Made by a program: the position numbers and the translations under genes. Shown here in pieces: positions 27,235 through 34,957 of a stretch of 46,574 nucleotides of DNA; the first letter of the stretch is position 1, and each line of letters starts with the position of its first letter. This stretch comes from Planctomycetota bacterium. Lineage in GTDB: Bacteria > Planctomycetota > JACOTG01. The notes below the pieces were generated by a model that made no database searches, was not told the origin of the DNA, and saw only the letters and a list, made by a program, of their open reading frames with translations. The DNA is taken from positions 1 through 46,574 of the forward strand of contig JACOTG010000210.1 in assembly GCA_016178505.1 (NCBI GenBank), read 5' to 3'.

Positions 27235-29121
27235 CTACTGCACGACCAAGACAACGGCGTTCGTCACGCTGAACCCCGTCGGATTCGCTGAGCCCGCGTC
27301 CTCGATCACTCCCTGCAACGTGAAAGTAGCAGCGTTCGCGAACCCCTGCGATTGACGGAGTACCCACGGAGCCGATGCTGCCGCGTGAAGTTCGTGCGCG
27401 GCGCCGCAGGCCTGGACGGGGACGCCGCCGCGGACGCAGACGATCGCTCGCGGCGTGGCGCTGGGAGACAACGGCGCCGGGTTGACGGTACAACCGAGAG
27501 TCTCGCCGCGGACTCGCAAGTCCATCTGACTTGACGCCAATCCCGGCCACACCCAGACGACGTAGCGCGCTGGGTCGGGGCCGAGTGGTGGGGCGTCCAT
27601 CTCGAATTCGACAAGCTGTCCGCGTCCGACGGTGGTGAGGCCGACGCGCCCGTTGATTCGAAGAACGCCGGTTGCGGCACCCATGCCTACGTTTACGTTT
27701 CCGGTGCCGCAGGGACGAATATCGCGGATGAATTCGTCGATCTCCCTTCCATTGGGGTCATCGCTCACGAGATTTGCCGCGTCACTTGCGAATGCGACGA
27801 ACCGACCATCGGTGGAGAAAATGGCGGAGTAGCTGTTACCAAGCGCTTGTCGATTCGCCGAGTCGAGACTCGCTCGAATCGTCGTCGTCGCGCCAGGTTC
27901 GTCAAGCGCACCATCTCTGTCTGCGTCCCGATCGTGAACGAAGATGTCAATGGCGTTGTTCGTGTCGTCAGCAACCAGCGAAGTCGGGCTTTCGAAAGCC
28001 ACGAATCTTCCGTTCGCGGAGAACGACGCGAGCTGACCGTACGCCGGCGTACCATCCGTCGCGATGCTTATGCGTGCGGGCGTGCCGATAATGCGGTCGA
28101 ACACGAACAACCCGCTGCCGAGGCCATCGATGACGTTTGCGAACGTCGTGAAAGCTACGAATCGCCCGTCCGTGGTCATCTCGACCCACTCGGCGCTCGG
28201 CGCGCTGGCTTGTTGACCCGACGAGTCCACGTCTACGACGCGAGTTTCGATGGCACCGGATTCGTCGAATACACCGTTGCCGTCGGGGTCTCGGTCGTGC
28301 ACGAACACGTCGAGGCCGCTGTTGTTCGTTTGTGGCGTGAGGTCAGCGGCGGCCGTGAGGTTCGACGCACAGCTGTTGAACGCAATGAACCGGCCATCTC
28401 TGGAAATTGCGATTCTCCCGTTTACGGCGCTAAAGCCGTTCGCTTCCGAACCGTCCGAGGCAACGTTGACTCGCACGGTCGCGCCGGTATCGAGATCGCG
28501 CACGAAAACGTCGGCGCAAGGAAAGTCGAAGTGCCCTGGGTTGTAAGGAACTTCGCAGGTCGGATTCGTGTCGCCAGGGACCAAGTCGCTCGCGTAGCTC
28601 AAGAAAGCGACGTGCCGGCCGTCGGCGGAAATCCTCGGGAAGAGGCTGTCGCCCTCTGCCTGCCCGCCGTTCGAGTCGATGCTGACACGCTCGGTCACGC
28701 CGGATTGGCAATCGTGGATGAATACATCGAACGCGAAGTTCGTGTCGCCGTGCACGAGGTTTGACGCGAAGCTCTGGAAGGCGACGAAACGTCCATCAGC
28801 CGAAATCGACTGAGAGTAGCTGATGTCATTGGCCTGTTGATCGTCCGACGAGACGCTGACTCGGATCACGGCTCCGGTCTCCCGATCGAATCGAAAAACC
28901 TCGGTTGCGTTGTTTGTGTCGTCCGGGACCAGGTTCGTGGAATCGCTATGGAATGCGATGTATCGAAAGTCTGCTGAAAGGACGAGACCCCCCAATGAGC
29001 CGTTCGGTTCAACGCCGTTCGGAGCGATGTGAATTCGTATGGTCGTCTGCGCCAACGATGGCGGCGAGATGGCGGCGAACGCCACGGCGAGGACGACGGC
29101 ACATGAAAAGGCGCGGTGCAT
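27235..29121 (-). CDS. Second exported TolB/PD40-type propeller protein
   Basis: The ATG at 29121 is chosen because AAGGAGAACCGC precedes it and it opens a clean signal peptide (MHRAFSCAVVLAVAFAAI); a longer in-frame start adds 30 Arg/Pro-rich residues without a signal. The 628-residue product has about nine PD40-type repeats (LSADFRYIAFHSDSTNLVP, ISADGRFVAFQSFASNLV and others) with DTN turns. The C-terminal domain is the same as in the 609-residue paralogue: PCGTGNVN, GRGQLVEFEMD, PARYVVWVWPG, four Cys, and GFSVTNAVVLVVQ. The two proteins are clear paralogues, probably both secreted. Confidence 0.85.
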   Translation of the reverse strand: MHRAFSCAVVLAVAFAAISPPSLAQTTIRIHIAPNGVEPNGSLGGLVLSADFRYIAFHSDSTNLVPDDTNNATEVFRFDRETGAVIRVSVSSDDQQANDISYSQSISADGRFVAFQSFASNLVHGDTNFAFDVFIHDCQSGVTERVSIDSNGGQAEGDSLFPRISADGRHVAFLSYASDLVPGDTNPTCEVPYNPGHFDFPCADVFVRDLDTGATVRVNVASDGSEANGFSAVNGRIAISRDGRFIAFNSCASNLTAAADLTPQTNNSGLDVFVHDRDPDGNGVFDESGAIETRVVDVDSSGQQASAPSAEWVEMTTDGRFVAFTTFANVIDGLGSGLFVFDRIIGTPARISIATDGTPAYGQLASFSANGRFVAFESPTSLVADDTNNAIDIFVHDRDADRDGALDEPGATTTIRASLDSANRQALGNSYSAIFSTDGRFVAFASDAANLVSDDPNGREIDEFIRDIRPCGTGNVNVGMGAATGVLRINGRVGLTTVGRGQLVEFEMDAPPLGPDPARYVVWVWPGLASSQMDLRVRGETLGCTVNPAPLSPSATPRAIVCVRGGVPVQACGAAHELHAAASAPWVLRQSQGFANAATFTLQGVIEDAGSANPTGFSVTNAVVLVVQ

Positions 29122-29326
29122 TGCGGTTCTCCTTCGAGGTGTTTTGGGGATGTTTGTCTCGGGCAGGGTACACGCGGCGACACGGGGTCCGCAAGCGAGG
29201 GACGTGCGCATCTTTGACGTCCGGATGTCCTGATTGAGAATCGTGAACTGCGGATGGCCTCAGTCTGATTCCGCGGCCGTTCGCCCTTGAGCGGGTTGAC
29301 CTGTGAGTCCACACCGTGGTGACGAA

Positions 29327-32020
29327 TTACCCGCCAGAGCTGAAGTCAAAACTGACCGAGTCGATGATCGGAACGATTCCCGTGAACGGATCACCGTTGA
29401 TCTCGATCTCGAAGCGAATGAATCGACGGCCGTCTGCGATGTTGATGTCCGACGAGAATCCCGTCGCCGTCGCCAAGTCAGGCGTACCAGCTGGCGTCGC
29501 ATCGGCACCTTCCCAAGTCACCGAGAAGCAGCCGGTGTGAGAGATTCCGACGCACGGGCCACCGCGGTTCGCGTCGAAAATGACGAGCGAGCCACCGTAG
29601 TCCGGATTCGAAATCCCCGAGTCGTAGTAGCTCGACACGCCAAAGGACTTCTTCGTCGCGAGCACGAACTGTTGGTGATAGATCGTGTTTTCCGCACAGC
29701 CAGTCGAAGGCGGGCAAGTGGCCGTGGTGGCGTTGTAGACGTCGTAGATGCGACGGCTCGGCGACGGCGCGGTAGACGTGTTTCGGAAGAGTTGATACGT
29801 GCTCGTATTCGGACCGTCGGCGCCCGCGCCGCTCGCTTCCCACACCACCGCCGACGCGCCGGAGTATTCGAAGTCCTGCGCGAACTGCGGCCAGGGCTGC
29901 CACTGCGAAGTCAGTTGGTTCCGCACTTCGTACGGGCCCGAATAGACGGTCGTCGGATTGTTCGTGAAGCCCTGATAGTTGGCGTCGAACGTCGTCTGGA
30001 GCCCAGACGAATTGTCCGCGAGCGAGTGCCCGAGCTTCAACGTGACGAGCGGGTAGATCGACGCGAACACGAAGTTCGACTTCGGCCCCCAACTCATCGA
30101 GATGAAACTTTCAGCGCCCGGTTCCGAGCCCCCGTTGTTGAAGTTGTCGCGGAAGTAGAGCATCTGAAGTCGATTGCCCGCCGTCGTCAACGGTTGCGGC
30201 AAGTCAAACAGGCTTTCGGCATCGGTCACGGTGACCGTGCGGCGCGTGATCGGGCTTCCTTCAAGGAAACCGTTGCCGTTCCATAGCGCCGTGTTGGGAT
30301 GAATCGGGTCGCTCGGATCTCCGCGATTCGCCTGGGTCGAGAAGTCTTCCGTAATCGTGACGAAGTGCGGCTCCGTGGGTTTGTCAGCGGTCGCGAAGTA
30401 GAACACGAGTGGTTGCGCGAGCGCGTTTCCCGCCAAATCGGTCAAGCCCGTTGTCAAGGTCACCCTGAAAACAAAAGGCTCGGTGGTACATGGGCGGTCG
30501 CCCAATGTGAAAAGTGGAATGAACGAGTAGGTCTGCGCATCCGGGCTGCCCGCGATGTTGCCGACGATCGGTTGCCCGAGTCCGGAAACGTCGCATCCAG
30601 GCGTCGGATTGGCCGGCGTAATGTTGACGACCGTAAACGTGGTGAACGGATTGAATCGTCCAGGATGCATCGCTTCGCTGAAGCTGACGGAGATCTGCAG
30701 ATTGCTCGGATCGAAAAGCGGGAGCGTACTCGGAGTATTTGGATCACCAAAGAAGTTACCCGGCTGAACCGGCCCAGGCGCGATCACAGGGAGTCCGACG
30801 ACTTGCGGTGGGATTGGGGGAGATTCCGAGAGGAACGTGTTGTTCGTCATGAAGTTCGCCGAGAACGTGCTGGCGAGGGGAGTGCCGTTGCGGCTCTTCA
30901 TTGAAAACGGGCTGTTGGCGATCGCGACCACGTCGTACCGCGTCGAAGCGCGAAGTCCGATGCCGTTGATCGGTGGGTTGTTTGGCGGCGAGTAGTCGTT
31001 GCGATCGCCCGGCCGCACGGTCGGAATGAAAGAAATCATGTTGTCCGTAATGACGAGGCGTCCGGGCACGACGTCAAGTCCGGTGCGAACCTGTAATCCA
31101 TCAATGCTCACGCTTTGCGGATCGATCGCGGTAGTCGTAATCAGGGTGAGCGTCTCGTTTCGTGCGACGTCGGTGCGATCGGCCTGGCTGAAGGTCATGA
31201 TCTCTAGGGGCGGAATAACTGCTTCAACGGTCAGGGGCACGCTCGCCGAGTCGTTTCTCGAGTTGTTTCCTTGTCCCGCCGTTGCCGTCGCATCGACGCT
31301 CACCCACACGAAGTCGCTGCCTATTGGGCTTCCGGCGGGGATCGTCACGCCTTGAGAAAACGGAAACGCGACACCGGATTGTAGCGACGGTACGGGGACA
31401 TCAGCGCCGAGCTGAGGATCGTTTGAATTCACCGAGTTTGGATTGGTGTTGAGCCTTACCCGGGCGATAGAAGCCGCCGCCATGCCGGGGCCGACATTCC
31501 GAACGGCGAAGCTGACGACGACGCTTGAGCCGGCGAACACATCCGCGGGCGACACGGACAGGTTCTCGGCAATCAGATCTGAAGAAGGTTGCTTGGTAGC
31601 GTTTCCACCGACGGTTCGCTGACCGTAGCAGTCTGCGCCCGAAAAAGTGAAGGTCATGTGATCGGCGGTTGCGCTGATCTCAGCTGTACCGTGGAACGAA
31701 CCCGACGCGCACGGCTGAGACTCAGTCAGATCGAACCCGAGTTGATTGCCTCGAATCGTCCCGTCCAGGGCGAACACGAAGACAAGTTGATTCACCGTGT
31801 CGTCCGCACTGACCGTTCCGGTAAGGTGGGCGCCAGCTTGTTGAAACGACGCATGTAGCGCACCGGCGCCTTGCGGCGCCGAGAATGCCCCGTCCCAAGG
31901 TCCGGCCACGTCGATGGGAGCACTGCTGCCGCCACCACCACCACCGCCGCTACAGCCAGCGATCCACGTGGCGCACGCGCACAGCAGTGGCAAGAGCAGT
32001 AGTTGGTTCAGCGATTTCAT
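29327..32020 (-). CDS. Large lipoprotein with CARDB-like and Big-like domains
   Basis: The 897-residue product starts at the ATG at 32020 after CGAGGGGAAG. Its signal ends IAGC (Cys22), followed by a Gly/Ser linker typical of surface lipoproteins. A ~100-residue beta domain (about 45-140) is followed by a CARDB-type domain (LSVSPADVFAGSSVVVSFAVRNVGPG, about 150-265). Two Big/Ig-like segments follow (AIDPQSVSIDG and FSEAMHPGRFNPFTTF). The C-terminal 300 residues are beta-rich and Asn/Ser/Thr-rich, ending SFDFSSGG. The domain set suggests adhesion or polymer binding at the cell surface. Its upstream region is shared with the divergent XRE regulator gene and holds both operator-like sites. Confidence 0.8.
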   Translation of the reverse strand: MKSLNQLLLLPLLCACATWIAGCSGGGGGGGSSAPIDVAGPWDGAFSAPQGAGALHASFQQAGAHLTGTVSADDTVNQLVFVFALDGTIRGNQLGFDLTESQPCASGSFHGTAEISATADHMTFTFSGADCYGQRTVGGNATKQPSSDLIAENLSVSPADVFAGSSVVVSFAVRNVGPGMAAASIARVRLNTNPNSVNSNDPQLGADVPVPSLQSGVAFPFSQGVTIPAGSPIGSDFVWVSVDATATAGQGNNSRNDSASVPLTVEAVIPPLEIMTFSQADRTDVARNETLTLITTTAIDPQSVSIDGLQVRTGLDVVPGRLVITDNMISFIPTVRPGDRNDYSPPNNPPINGIGLRASTRYDVVAIANSPFSMKSRNGTPLASTFSANFMTNNTFLSESPPIPPQVVGLPVIAPGPVQPGNFFGDPNTPSTLPLFDPSNLQISVSFSEAMHPGRFNPFTTFTVVNITPANPTPGCDVSGLGQPIVGNIAGSPDAQTYSFIPLFTLGDRPCTTEPFVFRVTLTTGLTDLAGNALAQPLVFYFATADKPTEPHFVTITEDFSTQANRGDPSDPIHPNTALWNGNGFLEGSPITRRTVTVTDAESLFDLPQPLTTAGNRLQMLYFRDNFNNGGSEPGAESFISMSWGPKSNFVFASIYPLVTLKLGHSLADNSSGLQTTFDANYQGFTNNPTTVYSGPYEVRNQLTSQWQPWPQFAQDFEYSGASAVVWEASGAGADGPNTSTYQLFRNTSTAPSPSRRIYDVYNATTATCPPSTGCAENTIYHQQFVLATKKSFGVSSYYDSGISNPDYGGSLVIFDANRGGPCVGISHTGCFSVTWEGADATPAGTPDLATATGFSSDINIADGRRFIRFEIEINGDPFTGIVPIIDSVSFDFSSGG

Positions 32021-32145
32021 GTCTTCCCCTCGGGTTAAGATGATTGTCTTCCGGATCGGCCGCACCTTTGGTGCGTCGATACGCCGCAAATGATGTCCGA
32101 GTTCTCCAGCTCGGCTCGAAGCGAAGGAAGTCCGCACCGGCGGAA

Positions 32146-32161
32146 TTCCCATATGTGGGAA
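32146..32161. promoter_or_regulatory. Operator-like palindrome, site 1
   Basis: TTCCCATATGTGGGAA is an inverted repeat (TTCCCA/TGGGAA, 4-base spacer). A second copy matching at 12 of 16 positions, including the whole GTGGGAA arm, lies 35 bases further at 32181. The pair sits between the XRE regulator gene and the large lipoprotein gene. Confidence 0.6.
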
Positions 32162-32180
32162 GGCTACTTCGCGAGGATAC

Positions 32181-32196
32181 GACCCACAAGTGGGAA
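32181..32196. promoter_or_regulatory. Operator-like palindrome, site 2
   Basis: GACCCACAAGTGGGAA repeats site 1 in its CCCA-x-A-x-GTGGGAA core and has a perfect CCCAC/GTGGG inverted repeat. It covers the GTG start codon of the XRE gene, the position expected of an autoregulatory operator. Confidence 0.6.
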
Positions 32197-32396
32197 ACCT
32201 CGCCAGACGCCTCGCGAAGCGGCTCATCGAGCTGCGGGGCGAGACTCCGCAGTACCTGTTCGCGCGCAAGCTCGGCATCTCGAAGTCGACGCTGAACCGA
32301 TTGGAGATCGCGCAGCAGAACGTTTCGCTTCGGACGATTGAACGAATCTGTCAGCGGCTGAAGATCGACATCACCGACCTCTTCTCGCGCGAGTAG
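32190..32396 (+). CDS. XRE-family helix-turn-helix regulator
   Basis: The 68-residue protein is almost only an XRE/Cro-type DNA-binding domain: YLFARKLGISKSTLNRLEIAQQNVSLRTIERICQRLKIDITDLF shows the classic helix-turn-helix and the final dimer helix. The start is GTG inside the second operator-like palindrome, and no Shine-Dalgarno is seen, so leaderless translation is possible. It likely represses itself and perhaps the divergent large lipoprotein gene. Its end overlaps the convergent 250-residue gene by 26 bases. Confidence 0.82.
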   Translation: MGNLARRLAKRLIELRGETPQYLFARKLGISKSTLNRLEIAQQNVSLRTIERICQRLKIDITDLFSRE

Positions 32397-33123
32397 CGCG
32401 TGACGTTCGGCTTCCCCGTCCGGACGTCGTCCCCTCGATCGCCGCGGCGACTTTGTCGGTCAAGAAACGCCGCATCGCAACGGCTGTGATCTGCACGAAG
32501 AGGGCAAGCTCGCTCGCAACTTCGGCCCGGAGGCTCCGACGGCGTCGAACTTCGCTTCGCGCTTGGCTCAGCGTCTCGCCGATCCCACCGCCGAACGCAT
32601 GGCAGGCGAGGTGAGCTTCTCGAAGGGCGCGCTCGGCGGCGTTCATGGGCCGGTCCAATCGAGCCCTCGCCACGCTGCGCACCTGCGATGCAAGCCATGG
32701 CGGCTCGACGACGGACTTTCGCGCGCGGCGTTTCCGAGGAGGCAGCTCCTTCGGCAGATCGAGCTTCGCCGCGGCGTGGATGGCGCCCCCGAGATCGAGC
32801 TGCGCTTGAGTCGCCTGCTTCCGAAGCGCAAAGACGGCGTCATGGAACGCCCGGGCCGGGACCGCGCTGGTTGGCTCAAGATCGGCGAGCATCTCCATGC
32901 CGGCGCCGGCGCCCACTTGGATCGACGTCACGCGGTCAAGGGCTGCGAGCGTGCACCGGACCATCTCCGCTTCGTCGTCGCTGAACGACTCGCCGGCCTT
33001 CTTCGACTGGGCGATGAGCTTTCGGAATTCGGTGTCGCCCCACCTCCGAGACTTCATCTCGCCGGTGAACTCGCGGGCGAGCATCTGCAGCGACTTGGAC
33101 ACCGTTCGTTTCTTTCGTGGCAT
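32371..33123 (-). CDS. Basic protein of unknown function
   Basis: AGGAGGG precedes the ATG at 33123. The 250-residue product is rich in Arg, Lys and Ala, mostly helical, with no signal peptide or membrane segment. Basic patches (PPRKRRARK near residue 130 and the Arg/Ser/Thr-rich last 20 residues) suggest nucleic-acid contact. A helix-rich region (EFRKLIAQSKKAGESFSDDE) lies near residue 35. No family was recognised. The C-terminal end overlaps the XRE gene tail to tail. Confidence 0.6.
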   Translation of the reverse strand: MPRKKRTVSKSLQMLAREFTGEMKSRRWGDTEFRKLIAQSKKAGESFSDDEAEMVRCTLAALDRVTSIQVGAGAGMEMLADLEPTSAVPARAFHDAVFALRKQATQAQLDLGGAIHAAAKLDLPKELPPRKRRARKSVVEPPWLASQVRSVARARLDRPMNAAERALREAHLACHAFGGGIGETLSQARSEVRRRRSLRAEVASELALFVQITAVAMRRFLTDKVAAAIEGTTSGRGSRTSRATRARRGR

Positions 33124-33247
33124 CGACCCTCCTATTGCGCGCGACGTGCGGCTGCGCGGTCGGCACACGAGGCGCTTCTTCGCGGACGGAAGCAAGTGAA
33201 TCCCCGGACTTGAGCGACGCAGTCTGGGAAACGAGTATCGTACGGGG

Positions 33248-33511
33248 ATGGACCCACTCACGCTCTTCGGCTTGTTCGCGGTCACCGCGATGTTGGTTTG
33301 CTACGCGCTCGAGGAACGAAGTCGATGGTTTGTCGTGGGCTTCGCCGTCGCGTGCGCACTCGGTTCGGTCTACGGATTCCTGCAGGGCGCGTGGCCCTTT
33401 GGAGTGGTGGAAGCGATTTGGTCGTTGGTCGCAATGCGCCGATGGTGGCTCGTATCCCGTCGGGCTCGGAACCGATCAAGCATCGAATCGGCACAGGATG
33501 GGTCACGTTGA
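33248..33511 (+). CDS. Small membrane protein, two membrane segments
   Basis: The 87-residue product has hydrophobic segments at about 4-20 and 28-48, followed by a third aromatic stretch (WPFGVVEAIWSLVAMRRWW) and a basic tail. The pattern is that of a small conserved inner-membrane protein seen in many bacteria, of unknown function. The ATG at 33248 follows a stretch without a clear binding site. It lies between the basic protein and the HU-like gene. Confidence 0.65.
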   Translation: MDPLTLFGLFAVTAMLVCYALEERSRWFVVGFAVACALGSVYGFLQGAWPFGVVEAIWSLVAMRRWWLVSRRARNRSSIESAQDGSR

Positions 33512-33591
33512 CGGTGCCAACCGCACTTCTACAATGAGATGCTTCATCGAGGGAAAGGCACTGCAGCGTCGCGGACGGCGACGGTGGAATC

Positions 33592-33936
33592 GTGGCAACC
33601 ATCACCAAGCGGGATATCACGGATCGCATTGCCGAGAGACTGAGCCAGCCGAAGATCGTCGCTCTAACAGTCGTTCAGGAATTCCTCGCGGAGATGACGG
33701 CCGAGCTTACCGCTGGAAACCGTCTCGAGTTCCGAGAGTTCGGCGTGTTCGAGGTGAAGATGCGCGCGGCGAGAAAAGCGCGCAATCCTCAGAACGGCGA
33801 GACCGTGCACATCCCGGCGAGGACGGTTGTGCACTTCAGGGCGGGCCGGAAGATGAAGGAGCTGGTGCGGGGCCGTGCTGTAGGCGTTGGAGTGAGCACC
33901 GCCGACGCGCCGGGCGCTCTGCAGCGCAAGGAATGA
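33592..33936 (+). CDS. HU/IHF-family DNA-bending protein
   Basis: The 114-residue product follows the HU/IHF layout: a helical dimer part (TKRDITDRIAERL), the FREFGVFEVKMR saddle, the RKARNPQNGETVHIPA arm with the Pro that intercalates DNA, and the VVHFRAGRKMKELV end. It is about 20 residues longer than typical HU because of an Ala/Gly-rich tail (VGVGVSTADAPGAL). It binds DNA as a dimer and bends it, aiding compaction, recombination and replication. The start is GTG. It converges on the RRM gene across a hairpin terminator. Confidence 0.9.
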   Translation: MATITKRDITDRIAERLSQPKIVALTVVQEFLAEMTAELTAGNRLEFREFGVFEVKMRAARKARNPQNGETVHIPARTVVHFRAGRKMKELVRGRAVGVGVSTADAPGALQRKE

Positions 33937-33939
33937 AAA

Positions 33940-33974
33940 GGCGAGGCGACCCGTTCGAGGGAAATCGCCTCGCC
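33940..33974. terminator. Shared hairpin terminator between HU-like and RRM genes
   Basis: GGCGAGGCGA (33940-33949) pairs perfectly with TCGCCTCGCC (33965-33974) across a 15-base loop. Read leftward, the stem is followed by TTTTCATT, a good intrinsic terminator for the RRM gene. Read rightward it is followed only by GTGATTTC, so it is weaker for the HU-like gene. Confidence 0.75.
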
Positions 33975-33995
33975 GTGATTTCAAACGCCTGATCG

Positions 33996-34355
33996 CTAGT
34001 AGCCGCGACGTCCGCCGCCACCACCTCCACCTCCACCGTAGCCACCGCGACCACCACCACCACCGCCGCCCCCGTACCCGCCGCGGCCGCCACCACCACC
34101 GCCGCTTCCCTCGGTCTTAGGACGAGCCTCGTTGACGTTCATCGTCCGTCCGCCGAGGTCACGGCCGTTGAGCCCGTCGATTGCTGCCTGGGCCTCAGTC
34201 GCATTCGCCATCTCAACGAAGCCGAATCCCTTCGACTGGCCGGTCATCTTGTCCATGATGACCTGTGCCGACGCCACTTCTCCAAACTGAGCGAAGGCCT
34301 GACGAAGCGTGTCGTCAGTCGTGCTGTAAGACAGATTGCCCGCGTAGATCTTCAC
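33996..34355 (-). CDS. RRM RNA-binding protein with Gly-rich tail
   Basis: The 119-residue product is one RNA-recognition motif (residues 1-80) plus a Gly-rich tail with RGG/RGGY repeats (about 83-119). RNP2 is IYAGNL (3-8) and RNP1 is KGFGFVEM (42-49), with the aromatic RNA-stacking residues kept. Such small bacterial RRM proteins act as RNA chaperones, often under cold or stress conditions. The start is GTG with CAGGAG upstream. The long G/C-rich DNA of the tail is a microsatellite-like stretch and could vary in length. Confidence 0.92.
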   Translation of the reverse strand: MKIYAGNLSYSTTDDTLRQAFAQFGEVASAQVIMDKMTGQSKGFGFVEMANATEAQAAIDGLNGRDLGGRTMNVNEARPKTEGSGGGGGGRGGYGGGGGGGGRGGYGGGGGGGGGRRGY

Positions 34356-34444
34356 CGGAACGACTCCTGAATTGCGACGAACCGACCGGACCAGGGTTCG
34401 CGTAAGACGACGCGTCTTGACGTGGGTTCGGCCAGCGGCGGTTT

Positions 34445-34702
34445 CTAACCGAAAGCGGCGGGCGAAGACAGGTGATCAACACGATTCCGTTGTTCGTCCC
34501 AGTTCACGAGCGGGACGACATTCCGAAACTGCCGCTCGATGAGGCGAAGCTCACCGACGAGAATCGCCTCCTGGATCGCGGGCGCGGGCAGCACGAGATT
34601 CGCGATCTGACGCGCCCGCGCCCGCGTGACCCCGACCTGCCTCGCCGCGTCTGCGATCTGGCGGGCGACGGCGGCGACTGACTCCGAACTCTCCATCGGC
34701 AT
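34445..34702 (-). CDS. Small ParB/KorB-type helix-turn-helix protein
   Basis: GAGGAGGCTCG precedes the ATG at 34702; the frame upstream is open but lacks a start with a binding site. The 85-residue product has a helix-turn-helix (QVGVTRARARQIANLVLPAPAIQEAI) and a trailing GELRLIERQFRNVVPLVNW. The same end (GELRLSERRLRRVALSVEWNRQ) occurs in the 138-residue protein downstream of the serine recombinase, so the two are paralogues. KorB-like proteins bind DNA in plasmids and integrative elements. It is divergent from the TcmP gene. Confidence 0.65.
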   Translation of the reverse strand: MPMESSESVAAVARQIADAARQVGVTRARARQIANLVLPAPAIQEAILVGELRLIERQFRNVVPLVNWDEQRNRVDHLSSPAAFG

Positions 34703-34909
34703 CGAGCCTCCTCGTAGTGCGTGAGTGGCTGCGCCGTGGGGACACGGGGCACCCCGAAGCGCGAAGACGCAAGGTGAATTCCAGACCGCCGCTCGACCGC
34801 CATGAGATGGTCCGGCGGTGTGGACCGCGGCGGCGACACGTGGTTGACGTGGTCTGGTAGCTCGAATAGATTCGTTCGCTGATTCAGATCGAGAAGGAGA
34901 ACGGATCAC

Positions 34910-34957
34910 TTGAACGCGTCAACGAACGATCTCAAAGTCTGCTGGTACTCGACATGA
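34910..34957 (+). CDS. Putative 15-residue leader peptide coupled to TcmP
   Basis: AAGGAG at 34895-34900 lies ten bases before a TTG at 34910. The frame runs 15 codons and stops with a TGA that overlaps the TcmP ATG as ATGA. TcmP itself has no binding site, so this short frame may deliver ribosomes to it. It could also be chance; no conservation data are at hand. Confidence 0.3.
   Translation: MNASTNDLKVCWYST

Noticed and set aside
27847..28764. Rightward open frame opposite the second PD40 gene
   Set aside because: It mirrors the PD40 repeats on the other strand; the leftward frame has a signal peptide and clear repeats.
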